NCBI GenBank assembly: GCA_947568605.1
Contig: CANOPV010000010.1
Span: 1 to 12,192 of the forward strand
DNA length: 12,192 nt
Origin: an uncultured Clostridium sp.
GTDB taxonomy: Bacteria > Bacillota > Clostridia > TANB77 > CAG-508
Direction of reading: 5' to 3'
In this document: in pieces, positions 1 to 4,285 of the stretch
How positions within the stretch are numbered: the first letter of the stretch is position 1
Layout: each line of letters starts with the position of its first letter
Translations under genes and position numbers: made by a program
Notes under the pieces: model-generated
Told to the model about the DNA's origin: nothing
What the model saw: only the letters and a program-made list of their open reading frames with translations
Databases searched by the model: none

Positions 1-196
1 TGTCGTTTTCTCCTTCTTCTGCTAATTCTTCTAAGTCTACTTGTAATGCTTCTAAATCTAGTTCTAATACTGCTTTTTCACATTCTAATTCGTCTATATT
101 CTTTCCGTATTCCTCATATTGTTTTAGTGTATTTATTACTATTTCTAATTCAGTTATTGCTAATTCTAAGTTTTCTATTTTTTCTTCTATTTCCAT
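1..196 (-). CDS. Partial early-region coiled-coil protein (3' end outside window)
   Basis: An open frame starts at ATG 196-194 and runs off the left edge after 65 codons. It begins MEIEEKIENLELAI and is dominated by Glu, Leu, Ile and Lys with heptad-like spacing, so it should form a coiled coil; no enzymatic motif is visible. The ribosome binding site AGGTGGG lies just upstream, inside the end of the preceding gene, and only 2 bp separate the two genes, so they are probably cotranscribed and coupled. I do not recognise the family. A small acidic phage early protein is the most that can be said. Confidence 0.6.
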   Translation of the reverse strand, partial: MEIEEKIENLELAITELEIVINTLKQYEEYGKNIDELECEKAVLELDLEALQVDLEELAEEGEND

Positions 197-198
197 AT

Positions 199-540
199 TT
201 ACGCCCACCTCGATTTCTTTAATTCTTCTGATAAAATATATTTATTTATATATTCTTTTGCTTGTTCTATATGTTCGTCTCTAAAATCTTGTATTCTTCT
301 AATTCTTAAATCCCATTTTAAATCACTCATTATCTGTCTTTCGGCTCTTGATTTATCATCTCTTTTTTGCCATTCTTCTAAATTTTCTGGTATTATTACC
401 TCTTTATTTACTTTACTTATTATCATCGTTCTTATTTCGTCATACGCTCTTGTATTACTACCGCTTTTTCTTTTTAGTAATAATTCTAATTCTTGTATTC
501 TTTCTTTTAATTTTTCATTTTCTTCTAGTATTTCTTCCAT
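199..540 (-). CDS. Hypothetical phage early protein, N-terminal coiled coil, 113 aa
   Basis: Starts at ATG 540 with GGGAGTG upstream. Residues 1-25 are a strong Glu/Leu/Lys coiled coil (EEILEENEKLKERIQELELL), followed by a basic stretch RKSGSNTR and then a charged helical region rich in Arg, Asp, Glu and Ile. No transmembrane segment or catalytic motif is visible. It is followed after 2 bp by another coiled-coil ORF, so the two may form a complex. Upstream lies a long palindrome with a candidate minus-strand promoter (TTGAAA-N17-TATATA), which probably starts this transcription unit. Family not recognised; the coding call rests on length, ribosome binding site and context. Confidence 0.7.
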   Translation of the reverse strand: MEEILEENEKLKERIQELELLLKRKSGSNTRAYDEIRTMIISKVNKEVIIPENLEEWQKRDDKSRAERQIMSDLKWDLRIRRIQDFRDEHIEQAKEYINKYILSEELKKSRWA

Positions 541-573
541 AAAAAATACACTCCCTTCATATATCTTTACTAG

Positions 574-633
574 ACTACTTGAAAAAAGTGTAATTTTACT
601 ATATAATATATATAGAATTACTTTTCAAGTAGT
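574..633. promoter_or_regulatory. 60-bp palindrome with back-to-back overlapping promoters
   Basis: ACTACTTGAAAA at 574-585 is mirrored by TTTTCAAGTAGT at 622-633, and the symmetry continues inward (GTGTAATT against AATTAC) to a central TATA-rich palindrome. On the plus strand it reads TTGAAA (579-584), 17 bp, TATAAT (602-607). On the minus strand it reads TTGAAA, 17 bp, TATATA. The symmetric sequence therefore carries two opposed promoters, one toward a small plus-strand hairpin RNA and one toward the 113-aa gene. It would also suit a dimeric regulator. Promoter activity is inferred from consensus only. Confidence 0.55.
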
Positions 634-695
634 TCGTGTGCTACTTTCAAACTGTCAAGTTTACCAGACCATAGCAGTTTGTAAGTAGTTTTTTT
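614..695 (+). ncRNA. Candidate small plus-strand RNA ending in an intrinsic terminator
   Basis: The plus-strand promoter TTGAAA-N17-TATAAT (579-607) would start a transcript near 614. It would end at a strong terminator: stem CTACTTTCAAACTG (641-654) with CAGTTTGTAAGTAG (675-688), one mismatch in 14, a 20-nt loop, then seven T. There is no plus-strand reading frame here and the neighbouring genes are on the minus strand, so the terminator has no obvious purpose except to end a short plus-strand RNA. The RNA would be antisense to any readthrough from the AbrB-like gene into the 113-aa gene. Transcription is predicted only. Confidence 0.45.
641..695 (+). terminator. Rho-independent terminator (plus strand)
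   Basis: A 14-bp stem with one mismatch (641-654 with 675-688) is followed by T at 689-695. On the minus strand there is no T run after the stem, so it acts in the plus direction. The outer CTACTT/AAGTAG of the stem repeats the outer arm of the neighbouring 574-633 palindrome. Confidence 0.65.
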
Positions 696-870
696 AATTG
701 TCTTTTTTAATTATTAATTCTCCTGTTTTTTCATTAAATGTAACTTTTACATCTAATTCATTTTCTGACAAATTCATTTTTCTAAACCATTTTATAGGTA
801 TTGGAACTCTTGGAGTTATGTATCCGTCTCCACTTTTATATAAGATTACTTTCACTTTTTTTTCCTCCAT
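694..870 (-). CDS. AbrB/MazE-like small DNA-binding protein, 58 aa
   Basis: The protein starts at ATG 870, because AAAGGAG sits 7-8 nt upstream; an upstream in-frame ATG at 888 overlaps that site and is rejected. The sequence VKVILYKSGDGYITPRVPIP then KWFRKMNLSENELDVKV and a Glu-Leu-Ile-Ile ending follows the pattern of swapped-hairpin AbrB/SpoVT/MazE DNA-binding domains, which are dimers of about 50 residues. It could be a phage transcription regulator or an orphan antitoxin; no toxin gene is adjacent. Its ribosome binding site lies in one arm (882-893) of an inverted repeat that flanks a plus-strand promoter, so its expression and that promoter may be linked. Confidence 0.65.
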   Translation of the reverse strand: MEEKKVKVILYKSGDGYITPRVPIPIKWFRKMNLSENELDVKVTFNEKTGELIIKKDN

Positions 871-881
871 ATTTTTGTCTC

Positions 882-944
882 CTTTCATTGATATTTGACA
901 AAAGCGTTACGATAATGATATAATGTTATTACTATCAATGAAAG
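882..944. repeat. Perfect 12-bp inverted repeat flanking a promoter
   Basis: CTTTCATTGATA at 882-893 is the exact reverse complement of TATCAATGAAAG at 933-944. The 39 bp between them hold a near-perfect promoter (895-924). The left arm contains the ribosome binding site of the AbrB-like gene read on the minus strand; the right arm lies at the start of the predicted plus-strand RNA. It could be an operator pair or the arms of a small invertible promoter. Confidence 0.7.
895..924 (+). promoter_or_regulatory. Strong sigma-A-type promoter facing the 40-aa ORF antisense
   Basis: TTGACA (895-900), 18 bp, TATAAT (919-924). Start predicted near 931. No plus-strand gene follows, only a hairpin-rich stretch ending in a terminator. 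Confidence 0.75.
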
Positions 945-1075
945 TTGGTAGAGAGTGAGAGGTTACCCTCTCATCTCTAAGCCTTGGTAGATTAGGTTTA
1001 ATTGTTTATGATTTTTTTCTAATCTACGTTGTTGTGCTTGTCTTACTTGGCGGTGGGCAAGCACTCTTTTTATTG
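931..1075 (+). ncRNA. Candidate antisense RNA with three stem-loops and a terminator
   Basis: Starting near 931 the plus strand folds into three clean hairpins. The first is AGAGAGTGAGAGG (950-962) with CCTCTCATCTCT (967-978), one bulged G and a UUAC loop. The second is GTAGATTAG (987-995) with CTAATCTAC (1019-1027). The third is GTGCTTG (1034-1040) with CAAGCAC (1058-1064), followed by TCTTTTTATTGTTTTT, an intrinsic terminator. The third loop shows ACUUGGCGGU (1045-1054), fully exposed and unusually G+C-rich for this DNA. The RNA covers nearly all of a minus-strand 40-aa ORF (963-1085), making a type I antitoxin or mRNA-silencing role conceivable. The same loop is complementary to a loop in the predicted RNA at 4286-4415. 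Transcript not demonstrated. Confidence 0.6.
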
Positions 1076-1085
1076 TTTTTATCAT
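963..1085 (-). CDS. Small basic peptide, 40 aa, overlapped by an antisense RNA
   Basis: Starts at ATG 1085 with a perfect AAGGAGG (1095-1101) 9 nt upstream and a strong promoter before that (TTGACA-N17-TAATAT, 1146-1118). The peptide begins MIKTIKRVLAHRQVRQAQQRR and is rich in Arg, Lys and Gln (no hydrophobic stretch), so it is likely a charged helix that might bind nucleic acid; it does not look like the hydrophobic toxins of most type I systems. It is covered on the other strand by the 931-1075 RNA. No family recognised. The strength of promoter and ribosome binding site argues that it is expressed. It could be an antirepressor, a toxin, or a regulator of the phage switch. Confidence 0.6.
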   Translation of the reverse strand: MIKTIKRVLAHRQVRQAQQRRLEKNHKQLNLIYQGLEMRG

Positions 1086-1117
1086 TGGCTTATACCTCCT
1101 TCCCTTAGGATGTCTAT

Positions 1118-1146
1118 ATATTATCATACTCGTACGAGTTTGTCAA
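1118..1146 (-). promoter_or_regulatory. Strong promoter with a 12-bp perfect palindrome in its spacer
   Basis: Read on the minus strand: TTGACA (1146-1141), 17-bp spacer, TAATAT (1123-1118). The spacer contains ACTCGTACGAGT (1128-1139), a perfect palindrome and the natural operator for a dimeric repressor. It drives the 40-aa ORF. The palindrome does not resemble the TCGAA-type operator of the CI/Cro region, so another regulator is implied. Confidence 0.7.
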
Positions 1147-1340
1147 TACTTTTTGCAAAAATTTTTTAAAAATATTTTTATATAATTTTAAAGTATTGGT
1201 ATTACTGCATTTCGTCTGATAAACTATTTAATTTTCAATGTACTATTGTATTTTTTATTTTTTTGTGCTAAAATATTTTTAAGTCAAATTTAATATGTTG
1301 AGTTAGTTTTTAGATTTGTAATCGTGAACTAACTCTTTTA
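1141..1340. repeat. Duplicated intergenic block, copy 1
   Basis: This ~200-bp stretch matches 2524-2720 along its whole length in the same orientation, with few differences in the centre, many of them transitions. Shared landmarks in order are TGTCAA (a minus-strand -35 TTGACA), TTTTTATATAAT, ATATTACTG or GTATTACTG, GATAAACTATTTA, TCAATGTACTATTG, and a closing hairpin GAGTTAGTT (1300-1308) with AACTAACTC (1327-1335) then TTTTATTTT. Read on the plus strand it looks like a -10 box and a ~150-nt RNA ending in an intrinsic terminator. The stop codon of the 111-aa minus gene sits inside the terminator stem. No ORF is present in it. Confidence 0.75.
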
Positions 1341-1638
1341 TTTTGCCTAAAACTGCTTTTTCGTTATCATATGTATTTATTGTGCTTAATGCTTCTATTT
1401 CTTTTATTAATTTTTCTTGTTTTCTGTTTACATTTAATATTGTTGTGCTGTTATGTACTGCTTGTTTTCTTAATTCTTTAATTTCTTTGTTTTCATCTAA
1501 TGCTTCTTTTAATTTTCTTGCTAATTCTACATTTCTTGCTTCTGCTTCATCTATTTTGTATGTGTTGTCATCTCCAAAGAAACTTATGTAGATAAATGCT
1601 ACAATAATTCCTAAAATTATTCCTAATACTACTTGCAT
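1303..1638 (-). CDS. Small membrane-anchored coiled-coil phage protein, 111 aa
   Basis: Starts at ATG 1638 with GAAAGGAGG upstream. Residues 2-21 are one hydrophobic helix (QVVLGIILGIIVAFIYISFF), probably an N-terminal membrane anchor, followed by a long charged coiled coil from about 28 to 105 with Glu/Lys/Leu heptads. Such a bitopic layout suggests the helical part lies on one side of the membrane, but orientation cannot be told. It is the last of a run of small minus-strand genes, and its stop codon lies within the hairpin that ends repeat copy 1. Family not recognised. Confidence 0.7.
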   Translation of the reverse strand: MQVVLGIILGIIVAFIYISFFGDDNTYKIDEAEARNVELARKLKEALDENKEIKELRKQAVHNSTTILNVNRKQEKLIKEIEALSTINTYDNEKAVLGKIKELVHDYKSKN

Positions 1639-1653
1639 ATTCTCGCCTCCTTT

Positions 1654-1773
1654 CTAAAATATAATTCCATAAATTAATATTGCACTGTTTACTAATATAA
1701 ATGCTTGATATAACAACACATCTAGTATTGCTTGTCTTCTTATTTTTTTATATTGTTTCTTTGGTATTTTCAT
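1654..1773 (-). CDS. Small single-helix membrane protein, 39 aa
   Basis: ATG 1773 is preceded by GAAAGGAG at good spacing. The N-terminus MKIPKKQYKKIRRQA is strongly basic, followed by a hydrophobic segment LDVLLYQAFILVNSAILIYGI up to the end, so it is predicted to be a single transmembrane peptide with its positive N-terminus in the cytoplasm. Its start lies 4 bp past the preceding stop, and its end runs into the ribosome binding site of the 111-aa gene, so these genes form one operon. Function unknown. Confidence 0.6.
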   Translation of the reverse strand: MKIPKKQYKKIRRQAILDVLLYQAFILVNSAILIYGIIF

Positions 1774-1777
1774 TTGT

Positions 1778-1927
1778 TTACTCCTTTCGTTTTATATTTA
1801 CCACTATTTGTACTCCTTGTTTTTCTCCGATAATGTTTGCCATTTCCTGTAAAACTGCTTTGATATTTTCTTCTGTCATAATTGTTTTTTCTTCCATTTT
1901 CATACACCTCGTTATATGTGTATTCAA
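1778..1927 (-). CDS. Small phage protein, 39-49 aa, start uncertain (TTG or ATG)
   Basis: The best ribosome binding site, AAAGGAGG, lies 9 nt upstream of a TTG at 1927 and gives 49 residues. In-frame ATG codons at 1903 and 1897 have a weaker GAGGTG and give 41 or 39 residues. TTG is plausible because both repressor genes in this element also appear to use it. The body, MEEKTIMTEENIKAVLQEMANI then IGEKQGVQIVVNIKRKE, looks like an amphipathic helix followed by a beta strand. It has no membrane segment and no known motif. The gene ends 4 bp before the next start. Confidence 0.5.
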   Translation of the reverse strand: MNTHITRCMKMEEKTIMTEENIKAVLQEMANIIGEKQGVQIVVNIKRKE

Positions 1928-1952
1928 ACTGCAAGTCCTCCTTTCTTACACA

Positions 1953-2015
1953 TTAATTGCCTTTTTCTATTATTTCTGCTGTTTCTAAAATTGTTAATGT
2001 TGTTACTCTTTCCAT
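1953..2015 (-). CDS. Tiny ORF, 20 aa, first of the small-gene run
   Basis: ATG 2015 is preceded by AGGGGTG at short spacing. It encodes MERVTTLTILETAEIIEKGN and stops just before the ribosome binding site of the next ORF. It may be a leader peptide or a short phage protein. At this size only the position and the ribosome-binding-like sequence support it. Confidence 0.3.
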   Translation of the reverse strand: MERVTTLTILETAEIIEKGN

Positions 2016-2039
2016 TCTTTCACCCCTATCATTTTATTA

Positions 2040-2068
2040 TTTACTTTTATTTCCACCTATGTTATAAT
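2040..2068 (+). promoter_or_regulatory. Promoter for the plus-strand membrane protein
   Basis: TTTACT (2040-2045), 17 bp, TATAAT (2063-2068), 22 nt before the start codon. It shows that the following gene has its own transcription, independent of the minus-strand module around it. Confidence 0.55.
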
Positions 2069-2090
2069 CTTGTCGAAAGGTGGTTGTTTT

Positions 2091-2300
2091 ATGACTGACA
2101 CTGAATATCAACAAAGACTTAAACAATGTAAAACTAATGAAGAACGTGAATTATTGAACAATGAATTTTTAAAATATCATATAGAACTTACTAAAACTAA
2201 TAAAAAGAAAATGTATTTTAAAAACAATATATTATCAATAATTGCTATTGTTTTAGCCATATTTGATTTAGTTATTGCAATAATTTCATTACTAAAATAG
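2091..2300 (+). CDS. Small C-tail-anchored membrane protein, 69 aa
   Basis: I place the start at ATG 2091, which has AAAGGTGG 8 nt upstream; an earlier in-frame ATG at 2070 overlaps the -10 region and is unlikely. Residues 1-48 are charged and helical (TDTEYQQRLKQCKTNEERELL, then Lys-rich KTNKKK), and residues 49-67 are a hydrophobic helix (NILSIIAIVLAIFDLVIAII). It is alone on the plus strand within the minus-strand early module, with its own promoter, which is how phage cargo (moron) genes expressed in the lysogen are usually placed. A superinfection-exclusion role is possible but unproven. Its 3' end overlaps a convergent membrane-protein gene. Confidence 0.65.
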   Translation: MTDTEYQQRLKQCKTNEERELLNNEFLKYHIELTKTNKKKMYFKNNILSIIAIVLAIFDLVIAIISLLK

Positions 2301-2436
2301 TAATAAGAGTAATTGCTATTCCACTTAATGTGCCTAATAAGTAGAATGCTGTTGCTCTTTTTTTATCTACTTCTCTTTTTGCATATCTTTCTATTGCTTT
2401 TTCAAGCCCTTTATTAATTTCTTCATCACTTAACAT
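2272..2436 (-). CDS. Small C-tail-anchored membrane protein, 54 aa, convergent overlap
   Basis: ATG 2436 has AAAGGAG upstream. Residues 1-27 are charged (LSDEEINKGLEKAIERYAKR, then DKKR) and residues 28-52 form a hydrophobic helix (AFYLLGTLSGIAITLITILV). The design matches that of the plus-strand 69-aa protein, and the two genes converge and overlap by 29 bp in their membrane-helix codons. Transcribing both would give complementary 3' ends. The gene lies after repeat copy 2, which supplies a candidate promoter (TTGACA at 2529-2524, 18 bp, TATCAA). Function unknown. Confidence 0.6.
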   Translation of the reverse strand: MLSDEEINKGLEKAIERYAKREVDKKRATAFYLLGTLSGIAITLITILVMKLLQ

Positions 2437-2523
2437 ACTTTTCTCCTTTCTTGTCGATTTATGTCATATTTTGTAATATCATACATATAACTTTTTATTT
2501 TGATAAAAACGTAGTTTTTATTT

Positions 2524-2720
2524 TGTCAATAGTTTTCAATAAATTTTTTAAATATTTTTATATAATTTCAAAGCATTGATATTACTGTATTTTGCTTGAT
2601 AAACTATTTATTTCTTCAATGTACTATTGCATTTTATTGTTTTTTGTAATAAAATATATTTGAGTTAATTTTATATGCTGAGTTAGTTGATGTTAGGTCT
2701 GCTAACTCTATTTTTTAATT
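2524..2720. repeat. Duplicated intergenic block, copy 2
   Basis: Second copy of the block at 1141-1340. It ends in GAGTTAG (2680-2686) with CTAACTC (2702-2708) and a following TATTTTTT, a plus-strand terminator. TATAAT at 2561-2566 is conserved with 1181-1186 of copy 1. Next to the minus-strand -35 TTGACA (2529-2524) there is another palindrome, AAAAAC-TAC-GTTTTT, in the same place as ACTCGTACGAGT beside copy 1 but of different sequence. The block holds no gene apart from the end of an 18-aa ORF. Confidence 0.75.
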
Positions 2721-2739
2721 CTTTCATAGTTCTTTTCAT
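2683..2739 (-). CDS. Tiny ORF, 18 aa, with a strong ribosome binding site
   Basis: ATG 2739 follows AAAAGGAGAG at ideal spacing. It encodes MKRTMKELKNRVSRPNIN, basic and probably helical. The stop codon lies in the terminator stem of repeat copy 2, just as the 111-aa gene stops in that of copy 1. The DNA overlaps, in another frame, the second half of a nonsense-interrupted micro-ORF (2708-2806), and only one of the two is likely to be functional. Confidence 0.35.
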   Translation of the reverse strand: MKRTMKELKNRVSRPNIN

Positions 2740-2806
2740 TACTTTGCTCTCCTTTTAATATGGTTATCGCTATCTATTTTGCCATATCATTTATAAATTC
2801 TTCCAT
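2708..2806 (-). pseudogene. Micro-ORF interrupted by a TAG codon
   Basis: A start at ATG 2806 overlaps the stop of the 141-aa gene by one base (TAATG), a typical coupled arrangement. It reads MEEFINDMAK, then TAG at 2776-2774, then continues open as IAITILKGEQSNEKNYERIKK before TAA or TAG at 2708. The part after the stop has protein-like composition, suggesting a 32-aa gene broken by one nonsense change. At this length chance cannot be excluded. Confidence 0.3.
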
Positions 2807-3231
2807 TAAATTACCTCTCTATTCAACTCTTCTTTTAAAGCCTTATCATAATCTTGTATTTGAATTTGACCTGTAATCACTTTTTGAGAAACTGCTACTT
2901 TCTTTATAATTTCTTCTTTCTTTTTTCTTAATTTAATTTGTTTATCTCTAACTATATCTATATCACTTTTAGATAATAGATTAGGTTTAGATATATCTAT
3001 GTATTTTGTTTTATTTTGACTATCCTTTACAGCAAAACAATCTCTTATACCATTCTCATCTTTAAAACTAGCCATTATTCTATCTGCTTTTGACTTATAA
3101 TATTGTTCTATTAATTTATCTACATTTGGTCTATCATCATAAGTTTTTATTAAATGCACAACATAATTTTTTTCTAATTTTCCATTTGATTTTATTTCAT
3201 TGAAAATCTTATTTCTTACTTTTATATCCAT
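2806..3231 (-). CDS. Phage early protein of unknown function, 141 aa
   Basis: The start codon at 3231 overlaps the stop of the 239-aa gene by one base, so translation is coupled. The N-terminal 50 residues (VRNKIFNEIKSNGKLEKNYV and on) look like a small helical, winged-helix-type domain; the middle FAVKDSQNKTKYIDI suggests beta strands; residues 90-140 are a Lys-rich helix (DKQIKLRKKKEEIIKKVAV). The basic charge fits a nucleic-acid-binding role, but I do not recognise a named family. It travels with the 239-aa gene in the early operon behind the Cro-like gene, where replication or regulatory proteins of temperate phages often lie. Confidence 0.75.
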   Translation of the reverse strand: MDIKVRNKIFNEIKSNGKLEKNYVVHLIKTYDDRPNVDKLIEQYYKSKADRIMASFKDENGIRDCFAVKDSQNKTKYIDISKPNLLSKSDIDIVRDKQIKLRKKKEEIIKKVAVSQKVITGQIQIQDYDKALKEELNREVI

Positions 3232-3950
3232 TACTTTATCCTCCTTATTTTATTGTTTTTCTCAACTATTGCTTTTATTGTTTGAAATTTACTTATTGCT
3301 TCATCTAAATCATTTTCTAATGTTTGTCTTTCTTCCTGCATCATTCCGTTAAACCATATTTGAACATCCACTTCATTTATATCTAGTGTTAAAATCTTAA
3401 ATAGTGCATTATGATAATTAAGTTCTATTGCTTTTTCATTTTCTATTTTTTTAAATTCTTGTTCTATATACTGTTCTTGTTTAGATTTTTCTTTAACAAG
3501 TTGTAGAACTCTACTTCTTGTTGGTATATCTTCATTTTCTCTTGCTTCTGCTTTTACTTGTTCTACTAAATCTTTATTAGAAGATAGTGTCTCAAATCTT
3601 TCTGCTTGCTTTTGATTAAATCCTAATTCTTCTATTACTTGTTTCTTTGGCTTTTGGTTATCGACATCAGTGTCGCTCACCATTTTTCCTGTATATTGAT
3701 TTCCTTTTTTTGCTTTTGGTATTGTTTTTAATAAATCTCCAATTCTTACTTCTGCGTCAAGTAATGCTTCTGCTAACATCTGTGCTTCTTCTTTTTTCTG
3801 TTCTCTTACATCTTCTGCTAATTGCAATTTATCTATTGCCCTTATATTTGCTCTAACTGCTGTAAGTTTTTCTCTGCCTACTAAAATAAACTTTTTTAAA
3901 TCTTCTATTGTATTAGGCAATTTACTTTGAACTGTTGTCATATTATTCAT
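3231..3950 (-). CDS. Conserved phage early protein with ParB-like helix region, 239 aa
   Basis: Starts at ATG 3950 with AGAGGTGA upstream and overlaps the Cro-like gene by 8 bp. Residues 15-75 are helical and charged (TIEDLKKFILVGREKLTAVR, then EAQMLAEALLDAEVRIGDLL). Residues 85-160 contain IEELGFNQKQAERFETLS, a helix-turn-helix-like motif reminiscent of ParB/KorB-type proteins, followed by NEDIPTRSRVLQLV. The C-terminal third is a coiled coil. From memory, similar proteins are common in Firmicute prophages without a tested function. There is no ParB nuclease or CTPase motif, so I do not call it a partition protein. It is likely the second gene of the lytic early operon. Confidence 0.75.
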   Translation of the reverse strand: MNNMTTVQSKLPNTIEDLKKFILVGREKLTAVRANIRAIDKLQLAEDVREQKKEEAQMLAEALLDAEVRIGDLLKTIPKAKKGNQYTGKMVSDTDVDNQKPKKQVIEELGFNQKQAERFETLSSNKDLVEQVKAEARENEDIPTRSRVLQLVKEKSKQEQYIEQEFKKIENEKAIELNYHNALFKILTLDINEVDVQIWFNGMMQEERQTLENDLDEAISKFQTIKAIVEKNNKIRRIK

Positions 3951-4224
3951 TTGCTTTCACCTCTCTTTCATACATTTCCTTAAATTCTTCTTCTTTTGTT
4001 CTATATTTGCTATCGCCTATAAGCCATTCAATTTGAACTTTATATTTCTTTGATATTTTTCTAAGAGCATTTATTGATGGTTTTGACCTTCCTGTTTTCC
4101 AGTCTGTAATATTCCCTTGTGCTAATGAACAAGATTTAGCAAATTCTTTGGCGGTCAATTTATTTTCTTTTATTATTCTAAATATTCTGCTTACTGTGAT
4201 ATTTTTAGTTTTAATTTCTTGCAA
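3943..4224 (-). CDS. Cro-like XRE-family repressor, 93 aa
   Basis: This first gene of the minus-strand early operon encodes a lambda-repressor-like HTH protein. The HTH spans about residues 10-60 with LTAKEFA, then QGNITDWKTGR at 36-46 as recognition helix, which is identical in the CI-like protein across the divide; both should bind the same operators. I choose TTG 4224 as start because GGAGG lies 8 nt upstream, whereas the longer GTG (4233) overlaps that site. A Lys/Glu-rich tail follows the HTH and there is no peptidase domain, as expected for Cro. The mRNA would carry a ~200-nt leader running through the hairpin region 4286-4415. Confidence 0.85.
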   Translation of the reverse strand: MQEIKTKNITVSRIFRIIKENKLTAKEFAKSCSLAQGNITDWKTGRSKPSINALRKISKKYKVQIEWLIGDSKYRTKEEEFKEMYEREVKANE

Positions 4225-4250
4225 ATTTTTCACCTCCTATTTATTTTTTA

Positions 4251-4279
4251 TTGACAAAATTAAATATTTATAGTAAAAT
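4251..4279 (+). promoter_or_regulatory. Promoter for the plus-strand RNA/leader before cI
   Basis: TTGACA (4251-4256), 17 bp, TAAAAT (4274-4279), predicting a start at about 4286, the first base of a long stem. It reads toward the CI-like gene but meets a terminator-like hairpin first. Confidence 0.65.
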
Positions 4280-4285
4280 AGTAAT

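Noticed and set aside
1701..2098. Plus-strand hydrophobic frames of 60-95 aa
   Set aside because: These are complements of the small minus-strand genes; the hydrophobicity comes from T-rich codons opposite A-rich coding DNA.
3231..3950. ParB partition protein
   Set aside because: Only a helix-turn-helix-like segment is reminiscent; the ParB N-terminal nuclease/CTPase motifs and a ParA partner are missing.
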